From Bacteroides sp. (lineage in GTDB: Bacteria; Bacteroidota; Bacteroidia; Bacteroidales; Muribaculaceae), in assembly GCA_023666905.1 (NCBI GenBank), contig JAMPBC010000009.1, forward strand, positions 1 through 51,472: DNA of 51,472 nt, written 5' to 3'. Of this stretch, positions 1-9,300 are shown one piece after another; position 1 is the first letter of the stretch, and the number at the start of each line of letters is the position of its first letter. The translations under genes and the position numbers were made by a program. The notes below the pieces were generated by a model. The model was not told where the DNA came from and searched no databases. It saw only the letters and a program-made list of their open reading frames with translations.

Positions 1-22
1 GTTCTATCTTATCCTAATATGT

Positions 23-1066
23 TTAATACATTGGGGTGAATCCTTTTGTTTTTTCCAACTGGTGAGTGATGTCGCCCACAACGTTGGTGTGCTTGGCAGT
101 GTCAAATTTAAGAATAGGAGCGCCCTTGCGCAAATCGCACTTTTTCAAGTCAATGTAGAACATTCCCAAGTTGGTGACCAAGTCAAAGTAGTAGGTACGG
201 TCACGTAGGTTGGAGAAAGAACGCCATTGCGTGGACGAAACGTTCGGCTCTGTTTCAATGGCATATTGATAAGGAACGGAAACGTTGTTGAGTATGCTGC
301 GGATAATTGACACACCAAGGTCGGCATCGCCGGTTTTCTTCACATGGCCGGCAAAGAAATAACCGCGGACAAATCGGTCGGAACTGCGCACTGTTCCGGG
401 AAGCATGTTAATTCCACCAACGGCTTTCCAATAATCGTTTATGGCGGTCATTGCATCAAACTGGGGGTCGTTGGTAAGGGCAAGCATGTCCTGACCTTCA
501 TGGATAATGAGGTTACCTTTGTTGAACTCAAAAATAGCGCTACGCCCCTGTGCATCAGTTACGCCCCAGTGAAGGGTGGAAACTGTACCACCGTCAAACG
601 TGGCTCCGGAAATGGTAAAATCCTGGTTCTTAAGTTGGGCAATAACTTCGGGAGTAGTAGCATTCATGTCAAGCATCCATGCAACGAACATGGCAAGTGA
701 CATGGGTGGACGACCGGTGGTTTTCTCATTTACATAGATGGTGCCTTTGCAGAACAGCCCGTTGACCGACAATCCCATTTCGTTCATGCCTTCGGTTATG
801 CCGCTGTCGTAGCTTACTGCATATACGGCCCCATATTTGGAGGTCCATTTCACAGCTCCGGGAGCATCGCTGCCAACCTTGGTTATCCCTCGGGGATAAA
901 CATATACATTTGTGGGGATAGGCGTTTTCCAATCAAGAGAGCGGCCCACAATGCGCAGGCTGTCGTTCCCGACATAGAGTATTCTTGAACAAGCATCGGC
1001 CTTCTGGGACACCCCGAAAGCAGCCATCAGCACCAAGGCAAAAGTAATGAATAGATTCTTCTTCAT
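23..1066 (-). CDS. Secreted linear-amide C-N hydrolase (bile salt hydrolase / penicillin V acylase family)
   Basis: An Ntn-hydrolase of the choloylglycine hydrolase family, which cleaves linear amide bonds such as those of conjugated bile salts, penicillin V or N-acyl signals. I start it at 1066, because the next 25 residues form a signal peptide ending in ADA, so that cleavage would leave Cys26 (ADACSRIL) as the N-terminal nucleophile. Other family marks are GRSLDW near residue 39, GMNEMGLSVN, a LTNDPQFD segment and RSSDRFVRG near residue 240. The length of 347 aa is normal. The layout (secretion signal, YVYPRG, WTSKYG) resembles Bacteroides bile salt hydrolases, but substrate cannot be read from sequence. 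It is transcribed away from mlaE and stands alone. Family call is firm; bile-salt specificity is inference. Confidence 0.9.
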   Translation of the reverse strand: MKKNLFITFALVLMAAFGVSQKADACSRILYVGNDSLRIVGRSLDWKTPIPTNVYVYPRGITKVGSDAPGAVKWTSKYGAVYAVSYDSGITEGMNEMGLSVNGLFCKGTIYVNEKTTGRPPMSLAMFVAWMLDMNATTPEVIAQLKNQDFTISGATFDGGTVSTLHWGVTDAQGRSAIFEFNKGNLIIHEGQDMLALTNDPQFDAMTAINDYWKAVGGINMLPGTVRSSDRFVRGYFFAGHVKKTGDADLGVSIIRSILNNVSVPYQYAIETEPNVSSTQWRSFSNLRDRTYYFDLVTNLGMFYIDLKKCDLRKGAPILKFDTAKHTNVVGDITHQLEKTKGFTPMY

Positions 1067-1192
1067 GTTGCAAACGTTAATTAAGTGAATTATATAGCAT
1101 AACAACATACAATGCAACGCATTTGTTCCATAAGTTTCGTTTTGAAAATTAAACTAAAACCGCATGAGGCTGTTGAAAAGAGAAAAAATTGT

Positions 1193-1200
1193 TATTTTTG
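1193..1200 (+). promoter_or_regulatory. Putative -7 element for mlaE-mlaF-menDBCE
   Basis: TATTTTTG fits the Bacteroidota TAnnTTTG -7 element and lies 28 bp before the mlaE start. A TTG at 1173-1175 is the only candidate for the upstream element and its spacing is shorter than ideal, so this is a moderate call. Confidence 0.4.
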
Positions 1201-1228
1201 CAAAATAAAATAGCCAACAAGAAAAAAA

Positions 1229-1978
1229 ATGATACTCACAAATGCAATATCCCAGTTCGGCAAATATTGCTTGTTTATGGGACAGGTGTTTGGCAAGCCC
1301 AATCGCTGGAACGTGTTTTTCAAGCGCACCGTTTTTGAAATAACCAAGCTCGGGGTCGATTCAATACCTCTTGTAATTGTTATTTCGCTCTTTATCGGTT
1401 CGGTGATTGCCATCCAGATGCAACTCAACATTCAGTCACCGTTAATTCCGGCCTACTCGGTGGGACTTGCCACGCGCGACATTGTGTTGCTTGAGTTCTC
1501 CAACTCCATTTTATGTTTGATTCTCGCCGGTAAAGTAGGCTCCAATATAGCTTCTGAAATAGGTACCATGCGAGTCACCGAACAGATTGACGCACTTGAC
1601 ATAATGGGGCTGAATTCAGCTAATTTCCTGGTGCTTCCCAAAGTTGTGGGTTTCATATTTTTCATGCCGGTACTTGTTGCATTCTGCATTTCAACATCAT
1701 TGCTCGGCGGTTTTCTTGTTGCAGTATTCACCGATCTCTTTCCCATATCCCGATACATTTACGGCATTCAGGCTTTGTTCAACGAATGGTATGTGTGGTA
1801 CGGTTTCATCAAGTCTCTTGTGTTTGCCTATATCATTGCCACCGTTGCTGCCTTTTGCGGCTACTATGTTAAAGGTGGTGCTCTTGAAGTAGGTAAGGCA
1901 AGTACCGATGCGGTTGTGTCAAGCAGCATTCTGATTCTTCTTGCCGATGTTATTCTAACCAAGCTCCTTCTCCAATGA
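1229..1978 (+). CDS. mlaE: MlaE-family ABC transporter permease
   Basis: Inner-membrane permease of the Mla/Mce phospholipid-trafficking ABC system, which moves lipid between inner and outer membranes. The 249-aa protein has the MlaE pattern: a short N-terminal amphipathic stretch, then about five hydrophobic segments (around residues 45-70, 90-110, 140-170, 195-220, 230-249), with the family's LAGKVGSNIASEIG and MRVTEQIDAL motifs at about residues 95-120. The stop overlaps the start of the ATPase gene by 4 bp (ATGA), so the two are translationally coupled. The substrate-binding MlaD/MCE partner is not in this window. Assignment by family features is strong. Confidence 0.93.
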   Translation: MILTNAISQFGKYCLFMGQVFGKPNRWNVFFKRTVFEITKLGVDSIPLVIVISLFIGSVIAIQMQLNIQSPLIPAYSVGLATRDIVLLEFSNSILCLILAGKVGSNIASEIGTMRVTEQIDALDIMGLNSANFLVLPKVVGFIFFMPVLVAFCISTSLLGGFLVAVFTDLFPISRYIYGIQALFNEWYVWYGFIKSLVFAYIIATVAAFCGYYVKGGALEVGKASTDAVVSSSILILLADVILTKLLLQ

Positions 1979-2760
1979 TTGAAGTTAAGAACATAACCAA
2001 ATCCTTTGACGGAAAGACTATTTTGCACGATGTTTCCGCCACGTTTTACACAGGAAAGACCAATTTGATTATCGGACAGAGCGGCTCGGGAAAAACCGTG
2101 CTTATGAAATCGCTTGTTGGACTTTTGCGGCCTGAGCAGGGGCAGATTCTCTACGATGGCCGTGATTTGCTTCAAATGGATGAGGAGCAAACCAAAAGCC
2201 TGCGTCAGGAAATAGGCATGCTGTTTCAGGGCTCGGCATTGTTCGACTCGGAGACAGTGCTTGGTAACGTGATGTTTCCGCTTGTAATGTTTTCCAACAT
2301 GTCTAAAGAACAAATGGTGGAACGTGCCCATTTCTGTCTTGACAGGGTGAACCTTAAAGGTGCTGATTCAAAATACCCCAGTGAAATTTCAGGAGGCATG
2401 CAGAAACGCGTTGCCATTGCGCGAGCCATTGCACTTAATCCTAAATATCTGTTTTGCGACGAACCCAACTCAGGACTTGACCCACGCACATCCATCCTTA
2501 TTGATGAGTTGCTAAGCGACATCACCCACGAATACGGAATAACCACCATTATCAACACCCACGACATGAACTCAGTGTTGGGTATTGGCGAAAATATCGT
2601 CTTCATCAACAAAGGCTATCGTGAATGGGTTGGAAATAAAGAGGAAATTTTCCACGCCACAAACGAGGCTCTGAACGATTTCGTGTTCGCCACCAAATTG
2701 TTCCAAAACGTAAAGGAATACATGATTCACCACGCTACTCCAACACCCCAAGGCAAATAG
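1975..2760 (+). CDS. mlaF: MlaF-family ABC transporter ATP-binding protein
   Basis: ATPase partner of the MlaE permease. It has Walker A GQSGSGKT at residues 34-41, a Q-loop at MLFQGSALF, the ABC signature ISGGMQKR and Walker B YLFCDEPNSGLD, followed by an NTHD switch histidine. At 261 aa it matches MlaF length. It overlaps mlaE by 4 bp and is only 3 bp from menD, so lipid transport and menaquinone genes probably share one transcript. Whether this is functional or just packing cannot be told from sequence. Confidence 0.93.
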   Translation: MIEVKNITKSFDGKTILHDVSATFYTGKTNLIIGQSGSGKTVLMKSLVGLLRPEQGQILYDGRDLLQMDEEQTKSLRQEIGMLFQGSALFDSETVLGNVMFPLVMFSNMSKEQMVERAHFCLDRVNLKGADSKYPSEISGGMQKRVAIARAIALNPKYLFCDEPNSGLDPRTSILIDELLSDITHEYGITTIINTHDMNSVLGIGENIVFINKGYREWVGNKEEIFHATNEALNDFVFATKLFQNVKEYMIHHATPTPQGK

Positions 2761-2763
2761 ACC

Positions 2764-4473
2764 ATGGTTGAAGGAGAACAACTTGAAAATACCGCTCAAT
2801 TTGCGAGCAAATGCATTGTCGATTTAATGCGCAAAGCCGGCATCCGTCAGGCAATTGCTTGTCCCGGTTCACGCAACACTCCGTTGCTGCTTGCATTGTC
2901 ACGCTGCCCTGAGATTACAACCCGCGTGGTGGTTGATGAACGCTCGGCCGCTTTCATTGCCCTTGGCATGGCATCTATTTCAATGGAACCGGTTGCAGTA
3001 GTGTGCACTTCGGGCACTGCCTTGTTGAATCTTGCACCTGCGGTGGCTGAAGCTTATTACAGGAAAATACCTCTGATAGTTGTTTCGGCCGACAGGCCCA
3101 TGGCCTGGATTGACCAGGATGATTCGCAAACCATTCGCCAATTCCGTGCCCTTGATAACTTTGTTAAAAAAAGTTATGACATTCCCGATTATGATAATGT
3201 GGAAATGCGATGGTATGCTAACCGCATTGTAAACGATGCGCTCATAGAATGTCGCCAACAGCCCATGGGCCCCGTACACATCAACGTGCAGATCGGGGAA
3301 CCGGTTGGAGCTCTTGCTCCTCACATTCCGTCGCATGAAAGATTCGTAACCGTTGTCTCAGCACGCAACGACATTGACGTGACACTTTCGCGGCAATTGG
3401 GCTGTGAACTGGCATCGCCTAAAAAGGTTATGATTGTAGCCGGGTTTTGCAATCCCGATCCGGTGCTTAACAAAGCCTTAAACCGTCTGTCGCGTTTGCC
3501 CAATTTTATTGTGCTCACTGAAACTATTGCCAATTTGCATGGCGATGACTTTGTTTCTGATATTGATGCCACTCTGAGCTCCATGACACTTGCCGAGCGC
3601 AAAGAATTGCAGCCGGATGTGGTAATATCATTGGGCGGGAGCATTGTTTCACGCTTCATAAAAAAATATCTGCGTGAAGCCCATCCCGCACAACATTGGC
3701 ATGTAGGACATGGCTTGACTACGGTCGATTGCTTCCAGTCGCTCACCAAACGAATTGAAGTTTCTCCAGGAATTTTCTTCAGGCAACTGGCTTCGGCTAT
3801 GCAGCCACACCAATCGCCCTCGGATTATGGCCGGAAATGGCGTCGTGTTCGCGATGCTTCACGTTCTCTGCATCAGTCGTTCATCGCATCGGCTCCTTGG
3901 TGCGATTTAAAAGCCTTCGCAACATTCCTGCCAATGATTCCTCGCAACTGCAACATCCAGCTCTCTAACGGTACTCCGGTACGCTACGCCCAACTGCTGA
4001 CCGCACGCCGATTTCACCGGTGCGATTGCAATCGCGGGGTTAGCGGCATTGACGGTTCTACTTCAACAGCCATTGGTGCTTCACTAACTTACAAAGCAGC
4101 TCCAACCATTCTCATAACCGGCGACATGAGCGCGCAATACGATGTTGGCGCTCTTGGAAGCGGACTGCTGTCGCCCCGGTTTAAAATGATTGTGATGTGC
4201 AACGGCGGAGGTGGTATTTTCCACTTCATCTGTACTACACGTTCGCTCGACATTGTAGAACAATTTTTTGACAAACCTTGCTCTTTCCCGGCAAAAGAAC
4301 TTGCTCAAGCTTACAATATGGCCTTTTTTGAAGCTGAAAGCGAAGATTCGCTCCGAAGCAATTTCCCGCATTTCATGACTGAGATGAACCGCCCGTCAAT
4401 GCTTGCCATAAAGACTTCCGGCCAGATTTCCGGAAAAGTGCTTACAGAATATTTTTCAACGATACATCCCTGA
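2764..4473 (+). CDS. menD: MenD, SEPHCHC synthase (menaquinone)
   Basis: Thiamine-diphosphate enzyme that condenses isochorismate with 2-oxoglutarate to give SEPHCHC, the first committed menaquinone step. Seen: CPGSRNTPLLLA near residue 33, catalytic Glu59 in VVDERSAAF, the NRGVSGIDGS block, and the TPP/Mg site made of GDMSAQYD and CNGGGGIF. The 569-aa length is normal. It begins 3 bp after mlaF and heads menD-B-C-E. The usual upstream partner menF (isochorismate synthase) is not here. Cofactor is TPP, made by the pathway encoded later in this window. Confidence 0.96.
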   Translation: MVEGEQLENTAQFASKCIVDLMRKAGIRQAIACPGSRNTPLLLALSRCPEITTRVVVDERSAAFIALGMASISMEPVAVVCTSGTALLNLAPAVAEAYYRKIPLIVVSADRPMAWIDQDDSQTIRQFRALDNFVKKSYDIPDYDNVEMRWYANRIVNDALIECRQQPMGPVHINVQIGEPVGALAPHIPSHERFVTVVSARNDIDVTLSRQLGCELASPKKVMIVAGFCNPDPVLNKALNRLSRLPNFIVLTETIANLHGDDFVSDIDATLSSMTLAERKELQPDVVISLGGSIVSRFIKKYLREAHPAQHWHVGHGLTTVDCFQSLTKRIEVSPGIFFRQLASAMQPHQSPSDYGRKWRRVRDASRSLHQSFIASAPWCDLKAFATFLPMIPRNCNIQLSNGTPVRYAQLLTARRFHRCDCNRGVSGIDGSTSTAIGASLTYKAAPTILITGDMSAQYDVGALGSGLLSPRFKMIVMCNGGGGIFHFICTTRSLDIVEQFFDKPCSFPAKELAQAYNMAFFEAESEDSLRSNFPHFMTEMNRPSMLAIKTSGQISGKVLTEYFSTIHP

Positions 4474-4492
4474 TACTTAATAACTATATAAT

Positions 4493-5311
4493 ATGAGGAC
4501 TTGGACCACAATTAAAGAATATACTGACATACTGTTTCAACAGTGTGGAAAAGTGGCTAAAATAACCATAAACCGTCCGCAAGTTTACAATGCATTCCGG
4601 CCGCTAACCAACAAAGAGATGCTTGATGCCATGGCTTATTGCCGTGAAGCATCGGATATAGGTGTGATTATTCTCACCGGCACCGGCGACAAAGCATTTT
4701 GCTCCGGCGGCGACCAAAAGGTGAAAGGGGTAGGGGGGTACATTGACGAGAATGGCGTTCCTCGCCTTAATGTTCTCGACCTCCATAAGGCCATCCGCTC
4801 CATTCCCAAGCCGGTTATTGCCATGGTCAATGGTTATGCCATTGGTGGCGGACACGTGCTTCACGTTGTGTGCGATTTGACCATTGCATCAGAAAATGCT
4901 CGCTTTGGCCAGACCGGGCCTAAAGTGGGAAGCTTCGATGCCGGATTCGGTTCGTCGTATCTTGCCCGCTGCGTTGGGCAGAAGAAAGCCCGTGAAATAT
5001 GGTTCCTGTGCCGCCAGTACACAGCTCGCGAGGCCGAAGCCATGGGAATGGTTAACAAGGTTGTCCCGTTTGACCAACTGGAGGATGAAACAATGGACTG
5101 GTGTGAAACAATACTCAAACGCAGCCCCATGGCCATCCGCATGATTAAACGCGCGCTGAATGCTGAACTTGACGGACAGCGTGGCATGATGGAATTCGCC
5201 GGCGATGCAACCCTTATGTACTATCTGATGGCTGAAGCTCAGGAAGGTAAAAATGCTTTTTTGGAAAAGCGCGACCCCGATTTTGACCAATTTCCTAAAT
5301 TTCCCGGTTAA
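4493..5311 (+). CDS. menB: MenB, 1,4-dihydroxy-2-naphthoyl-CoA synthase
   Basis: Crotonase-fold enzyme closing the second ring of menaquinone by intramolecular Claisen condensation of o-succinylbenzoyl-CoA. Oxyanion-hole segments are AFCSGGDQ and [12 protein letters not shown]; the active-site loop [16 protein letters not shown] follows. The Gly in FGQTG is the residue found in bicarbonate-dependent (type I) MenB enzymes, so that type is likely. At 272 aa it is full length and ends in the typical FPKFPG. It lies 19 bp after menD and 5 bp before menC, in the order D-B-C-E rather than strict pathway order. Confidence 0.97.
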   Translation: MRTWTTIKEYTDILFQQCGKVAKITINRPQVYNAFRPLTNKEMLDAMAYCREASDIGVIILTGTGDKAFCSGGDQKVKGVGGYIDENGVPRLNVLDLHKAIRSIPKPVIAMVNGYAIGGGHVLHVVCDLTIASENARFGQTGPKVGSFDAGFGSSYLARCVGQKKAREIWFLCRQYTAREAEAMGMVNKVVPFDQLEDETMDWCETILKRSPMAIRMIKRALNAELDGQRGMMEFAGDATLMYYLMAEAQEGKNAFLEKRDPDFDQFPKFPG

Positions 5312-5316
5312 AAGAA

Positions 5317-6375
5317 ATGCTGAAAGCAGAGTTCGCCCCATACACCCTTGTTTTCAAGGAAACAGCCAGGACTTCACGCGAGGTAATGAACACCAAGCAA
5401 ACTTATTTTGTGCGTGTGTTCAATGAACAGAATCCCACCGTTGCCGGTTACGGCGAGTGCGCTTTGTTTCGCGGGCTCAGTTGCGACGATGTGGCTAACT
5501 ATGAGGAGATTCTTGCTTCTGCTTGCCGCGATGTCAATATGCTTTCGCAAGAGTCGTTAAGAGATTATCCGTCTATCCTTTTTGGTTTTGAAACGGCCAT
5601 GAACGATTTGCGCAACGGTGGCAACCTTACCCCTTTCCCTTCAACGTGGAGTGCAGGCGAGTGGGGAATCACCATCAACGGCTTGGTATGGATGGGTAGC
5701 ATTGAGCAGATGAGTCAACGAATAGAACAAAAAATACGCCAAGGTTTCCGTTGTCTGAAGTTCAAAGTGGGTGGTGAAGATTTTTACCGTGAGTTTGAAC
5801 TACTCCATGGTGTGAGACAACGTTTCAATGATAAGCAACTTGAAATAAGACTCGATGCCAATGGTGCTTTCTCGCCCGACGATGCATTGGGAAAATTGCA
5901 AAAATTGTCAACCTTGCACATTCATTCCATTGAGCAACCCGTTAAAGCCGGTAATGTTGACTTAATGGCAAAATTGTGCGCCGAATCGCCAATTCCCATT
6001 GCGCTTGACGAAGAACTCATCGGAGTAAACTCACCTGAAAAAAAGTACAAACTTCTCGATTCAATTCATCCACAATACATTATCCTTAAGCCTGCTCTCT
6101 GTGGCGGATTCTCAGGAGCCATGGAATGGAAAAGTATAGCGGAACTTCTTAATATCGGCTGGTGGGCCACTTCCGCTCTTGAGTCGAATGTGGGGCTCAA
6201 TGCAATAGCTCAATGGGTGTCGACACTGAAGGCTAAAATGCCACAAGGGCTCGGCACCGGTGCACTGTACACCAACAATATACCGTCGCCACTGGTCCAA
6301 ACAGGCGACTCATTATTTTACGACCCCGCCCAAAAGTGGGATAAATCGGTTTTAAACAATCTTAAATGGCAATAA
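5317..6375 (+). CDS. menC: MenC, o-succinylbenzoate synthase
   Basis: Enolase-superfamily dehydratase giving o-succinylbenzoate from SHCHC. The catalytic set is visible in order: KFKVGG (the first lysine pair, about residue 150), RLDANGAF (metal Asp), SIEQPV (metal Glu), ALDEELIG (metal Asp/Glu) and the second lysine in IILKPALCGGF. The 352-aa size is normal for Bacteroidales. The last 10 bp overlap the menE start, which implies translational coupling. Confidence 0.94.
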   Translation: MLKAEFAPYTLVFKETARTSREVMNTKQTYFVRVFNEQNPTVAGYGECALFRGLSCDDVANYEEILASACRDVNMLSQESLRDYPSILFGFETAMNDLRNGGNLTPFPSTWSAGEWGITINGLVWMGSIEQMSQRIEQKIRQGFRCLKFKVGGEDFYREFELLHGVRQRFNDKQLEIRLDANGAFSPDDALGKLQKLSTLHIHSIEQPVKAGNVDLMAKLCAESPIPIALDEELIGVNSPEKKYKLLDSIHPQYIILKPALCGGFSGAMEWKSIAELLNIGWWATSALESNVGLNAIAQWVSTLKAKMPQGLGTGALYTNNIPSPLVQTGDSLFYDPAQKWDKSVLNNLKWQ

Positions 6376-7334
6376 TAGGAGAAAATCCCGAGATATGCAA
6401 AGTGGAACGGTTCATGGCACTTTACCGTGATGAAAGCCCCGCTATCGGAGCTCATACATCAGGCTCCACGGGCGTACCGCAGATTGTAAATCTTGCTAAA
6501 GCAGATATGCGCGTATCGGCCGAAGCTACATGCCGGTTCTTTAACATTTCAAAAAACTCACTGCTATTTCTGCCGTTGCCAATTGATTATATAGCCGGCA
6601 AAATGATGATAATCAGAGCCGAAGTAAGTGGCGCCGACCTCATGGTAGAAAATCCGTCAAACAGACCGTTGCGTTCAGCACCTCCGGCCGATATTGACCT
6701 TGCCGCACTGGTTCCATCGCAAATTCCCGGATTATTTCTGTCGCCATGGATGAAGTGCATAAAAAATTTAATTGTGGGAGGAGCACCTCTTTCCCGCCAT
6801 CAGGAGCAATTGCTGCTTGACAGCGGCTTGAATTGCTATGCCACATACGGCATGACCGAGACGGCAAGCCATGTGGCTCTTCGAAAGCTCGGCGAGGACC
6901 GCTATATAGCTCTGCCTCATGTGAGGTTTTCAACTGATTCACGCGGCTGTCTTGTAATCACCTCACCGAAAATGACATTTAAATCTCTTGTAACCAATGA
7001 CATTGTTGATTTGATAACTCCGGAATCGTTCCGATGGCTCGGTCGCTATGATAATGTGATAAATTCAGGCGGAGTGAAAGTGCTCCCCGAAAAAATTGAA
7101 GAAAAGCTCGTTGATTTTATTCCCGGCCGTGAGTATTATATAACTTCGCGTACAAGCGAAAAGTGGGGCGAAGAAGTAGTGCTTGTTATAGAAGGTACAG
7201 AACCTGTCACCGGTATTGACTTTTCCAAAATGCCATCGCTGCTCAAAGCTGAAAAGCCCAAATCTGTGATTTATCTTGAGCGATTTGAACGCACATCGTC
7301 GGGAAAGGTAAAACGAAGAAACATAACGGAATAA
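6366..7334 (+). CDS. menE: MenE, o-succinylbenzoate-CoA ligase (compact form)
   Basis: ANL-superfamily adenylating enzyme that makes o-succinylbenzoyl-CoA for MenB. Core motifs are present: phosphate loop TSGSTGVP near residue 32, YGMTETASH near 165, LGRYDNVINSGGVK, and the A10 lysine in FERTSSGKVKRR at the C terminus. At 322 aa it is much shorter than the 450-490 aa MenE of Bacillus or E. coli: the region before the phosphate loop is almost entirely missing. Bacteroidales often have a short MenE, so I take it as intact, not truncated. It overlaps menC by 10 bp and is the last men gene. Confidence 0.92.
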   Translation: MAIIGENPEICKVERFMALYRDESPAIGAHTSGSTGVPQIVNLAKADMRVSAEATCRFFNISKNSLLFLPLPIDYIAGKMMIIRAEVSGADLMVENPSNRPLRSAPPADIDLAALVPSQIPGLFLSPWMKCIKNLIVGGAPLSRHQEQLLLDSGLNCYATYGMTETASHVALRKLGEDRYIALPHVRFSTDSRGCLVITSPKMTFKSLVTNDIVDLITPESFRWLGRYDNVINSGGVKVLPEKIEEKLVDFIPGREYYITSRTSEKWGEEVVLVIEGTEPVTGIDFSKMPSLLKAEKPKSVIYLERFERTSSGKVKRRNITE

Positions 7335-7469
7335 CACACTAAATCACAAATTAATGAACCATTATACTGTGAGGGTGGTTTCTTAAGCAATCAATATCAA
7401 AAAATGCTCCTCGGTACATAGTCAAGAAGCAAGTTGAAAAAATATTATTGCTTTCTAATTAAAAAACGT

Positions 7470-7477
7470 TAACTTTG
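7470..7477 (+). promoter_or_regulatory. Putative -7 element for the sppA-lpxK operon
   Basis: TAACTTTG matches TAnnTTTG and lies 38 bp before sppA; an ATTG at 7447-7450 is in place for the upstream element. The rest of the gap from 7335 holds no gene or convincing hairpin. Confidence 0.5.
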
Positions 7478-7515
7478 TAGATTAAATCAACACTGTAAGT
7501 TGAAAGCTAAGAAAG

Positions 7516-9282
7516 ATGAAGAAATTTTTGTATAGTTTTCTCGGCACAATAGCCGGTATATGGGCTTCCGTATTGATAGGATTCGCCCTGCTATTTGTAA
7601 CCATCGGAGTTTTGGCAGTATCGGCCGGAGACAGCAAAACCGGCGTCAACGTTAAAGATGATTCCATACTGCACATTGAACTTTCCGGAGTGGTCGTTGA
7701 CCGTGAAACTCCTGCATCGTTGATTGACCAAATCTACGGAAACTCCACCGAAACTCTAAATCTCAACGAAGTTGTTGACGCTATTGCCGCCGCAAAGGAA
7801 GATAAACGTATCAAAGGGATTTACCTTGATTGCCGCGGAGCCTCGCTCGGACTTGCACAGGCTCAGGCAATTATCAAGGCTCTTGAGGACTTCAAAGCTT
7901 CATCAAAGTGGGTTTACAGCTATGCCGACACTTACACTCAGGGAGACTACTACGTTGCCTCCGTTTCCGACAGCCTTTTCATTAACCCCGTGGGGATGAT
8001 TGACATTCATGGACTCTCATCGACCACTTTCTATTTCAAAGAGCTACTTGACAAGATTGGAGTTGAAATGCAAGTTGTTAAGGTTGGTACTTACAAAAGT
8101 GCCGTTGAGCCTTTCATACTCAACGAAATGAGCGATGCCAACCGCGAGCAGCAAACTGTTTTCCTGACAAATATTTGGAACGCCATGCGCGAGAACATGG
8201 CTAAAAGCCGTCATATCACCTCGGCTGCGCTTGACAGTATTGCCAATAATTCAGTGTTCGCCAAAGGAACAGAATATTACAAGGCGCAACGTTTGATTGA
8301 CGGTGTGAAATACAGCCACCAGATGAAGACAATGCTTGCCGATAAAACCGGAAAAGCCGACGAGCCCTCATTGGTTTCAGTTTCCGATTATCTCACCGTG
8401 GCTGAGTCTCCCTTGAAAATCAAGAGCAAAAACACCAAGAACATAGCTGTGCTCTACGCTCTTGGCGACATTACCGAAAGTGACCCGCAGGGCATTGCTT
8501 CAGAGCGTCTTGTGCCTGTTATTTTGAAGCTTGCTGAAAACGATGATATTGACGGACTTGTTCTGCGAGTTAACTCCGGCGGTGGCAGCGCCTATGCTTC
8601 CGAACAAATATGGGAAGCTTTTGAACAGTTCAAAAGCATAAGTAAGAAACCTTTCTACGTGTCCATGAGCGACGTGGCAGCCTCGGGAGGCTACTACATT
8701 TCTTGCGGAGCCAATCGCATTTACGCCGAACCGCTTACACTCACCGGCTCTATTGGTATATTTGGTATGATTCCCAACTTCCAGCCCTTGATGAAGGATA
8801 AGCTTGGAGTTAACACCTATACCATCAGCACCAACCGCGGTGGCATGCCAGACCTGTTCGAACCAATGACTCAGGAACAGCGCGATGCAATGCAATCGTA
8901 TGTCAACACAGGTTACGAACTCTTCGTGTCACGCTGCGCCAAAGGTCGCAAACGTACTGTAGATCAAATAAAGAGTATTGCCGAGGGCCGTGTTTGGGAC
9001 GGTCAGAGCGCTCTTAAAAACGGACTCGTAGACAAACTTGGCGGATTGCAGGATGCGCTAAGTGACATGGCTGCAGAGCTCGGCGCTGATGATTACTGCA
9101 TTTCCGAATATCCCGACATAAAATTGAAATGGTGGGAAATGCTGCTTGACATGGACGAAGATATGGAAATCAAGGCTCTGAATGCCGACTTGGCCGCCGC
9201 CGGTTTCTGTGTCACCTCCTTGCGCAGCCTTCGGAACATGTCGCCCCTGCAGTGCCGCACTGATTACATAAAACTCCACTAA
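7516..9282 (+). CDS. sppA: SppA, signal peptide peptidase (67K long form)
   Basis: Membrane-anchored serine protease that degrades cleaved signal peptides. The 588-aa long form holds two tandem S49-like halves. An N-terminal membrane helix covers about residues 8-35. The catalytic lysine is Lys194 (GTYKSAVEPF) in the first half and the nucleophile is Ser390 (VAASGGYY) in the second, equivalent to the E. coli K209/S409 dyad. It is 18 bp from lpxK, so it is co-transcribed with envelope genes. Confidence 0.96.
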   Translation: MKKFLYSFLGTIAGIWASVLIGFALLFVTIGVLAVSAGDSKTGVNVKDDSILHIELSGVVVDRETPASLIDQIYGNSTETLNLNEVVDAIAAAKEDKRIKGIYLDCRGASLGLAQAQAIIKALEDFKASSKWVYSYADTYTQGDYYVASVSDSLFINPVGMIDIHGLSSTTFYFKELLDKIGVEMQVVKVGTYKSAVEPFILNEMSDANREQQTVFLTNIWNAMRENMAKSRHITSAALDSIANNSVFAKGTEYYKAQRLIDGVKYSHQMKTMLADKTGKADEPSLVSVSDYLTVAESPLKIKSKNTKNIAVLYALGDITESDPQGIASERLVPVILKLAENDDIDGLVLRVNSGGGSAYASEQIWEAFEQFKSISKKPFYVSMSDVAASGGYYISCGANRIYAEPLTLTGSIGIFGMIPNFQPLMKDKLGVNTYTISTNRGGMPDLFEPMTQEQRDAMQSYVNTGYELFVSRCAKGRKRTVDQIKSIAEGRVWDGQSALKNGLVDKLGGLQDALSDMAAELGADDYCISEYPDIKLKWWEMLLDMDEDMEIKALNADLAAAGFCVTSLRSLRNMSPLQCRTDYIKLH

Positions 9283-9300
9283 CAATGTAGCCCTCACCTC

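Noticed and set aside
344-700. 118-residue open frame on the plus strand opposite the acylase gene
   Set aside because: Shadow of the well-supported minus-strand acylase; no motif and no start signal.
6366-7334. Possible truncation of menE
   Set aside because: Short form has all core motifs through the C-terminal lysine and overlaps menC in a regular way; Bacteroidales often have short MenE.
7335-7469. Hairpin or small gene between menE and sppA
   Set aside because: Only a short ACCA/GGTGGT pairing and no coding frame; nothing supportable.
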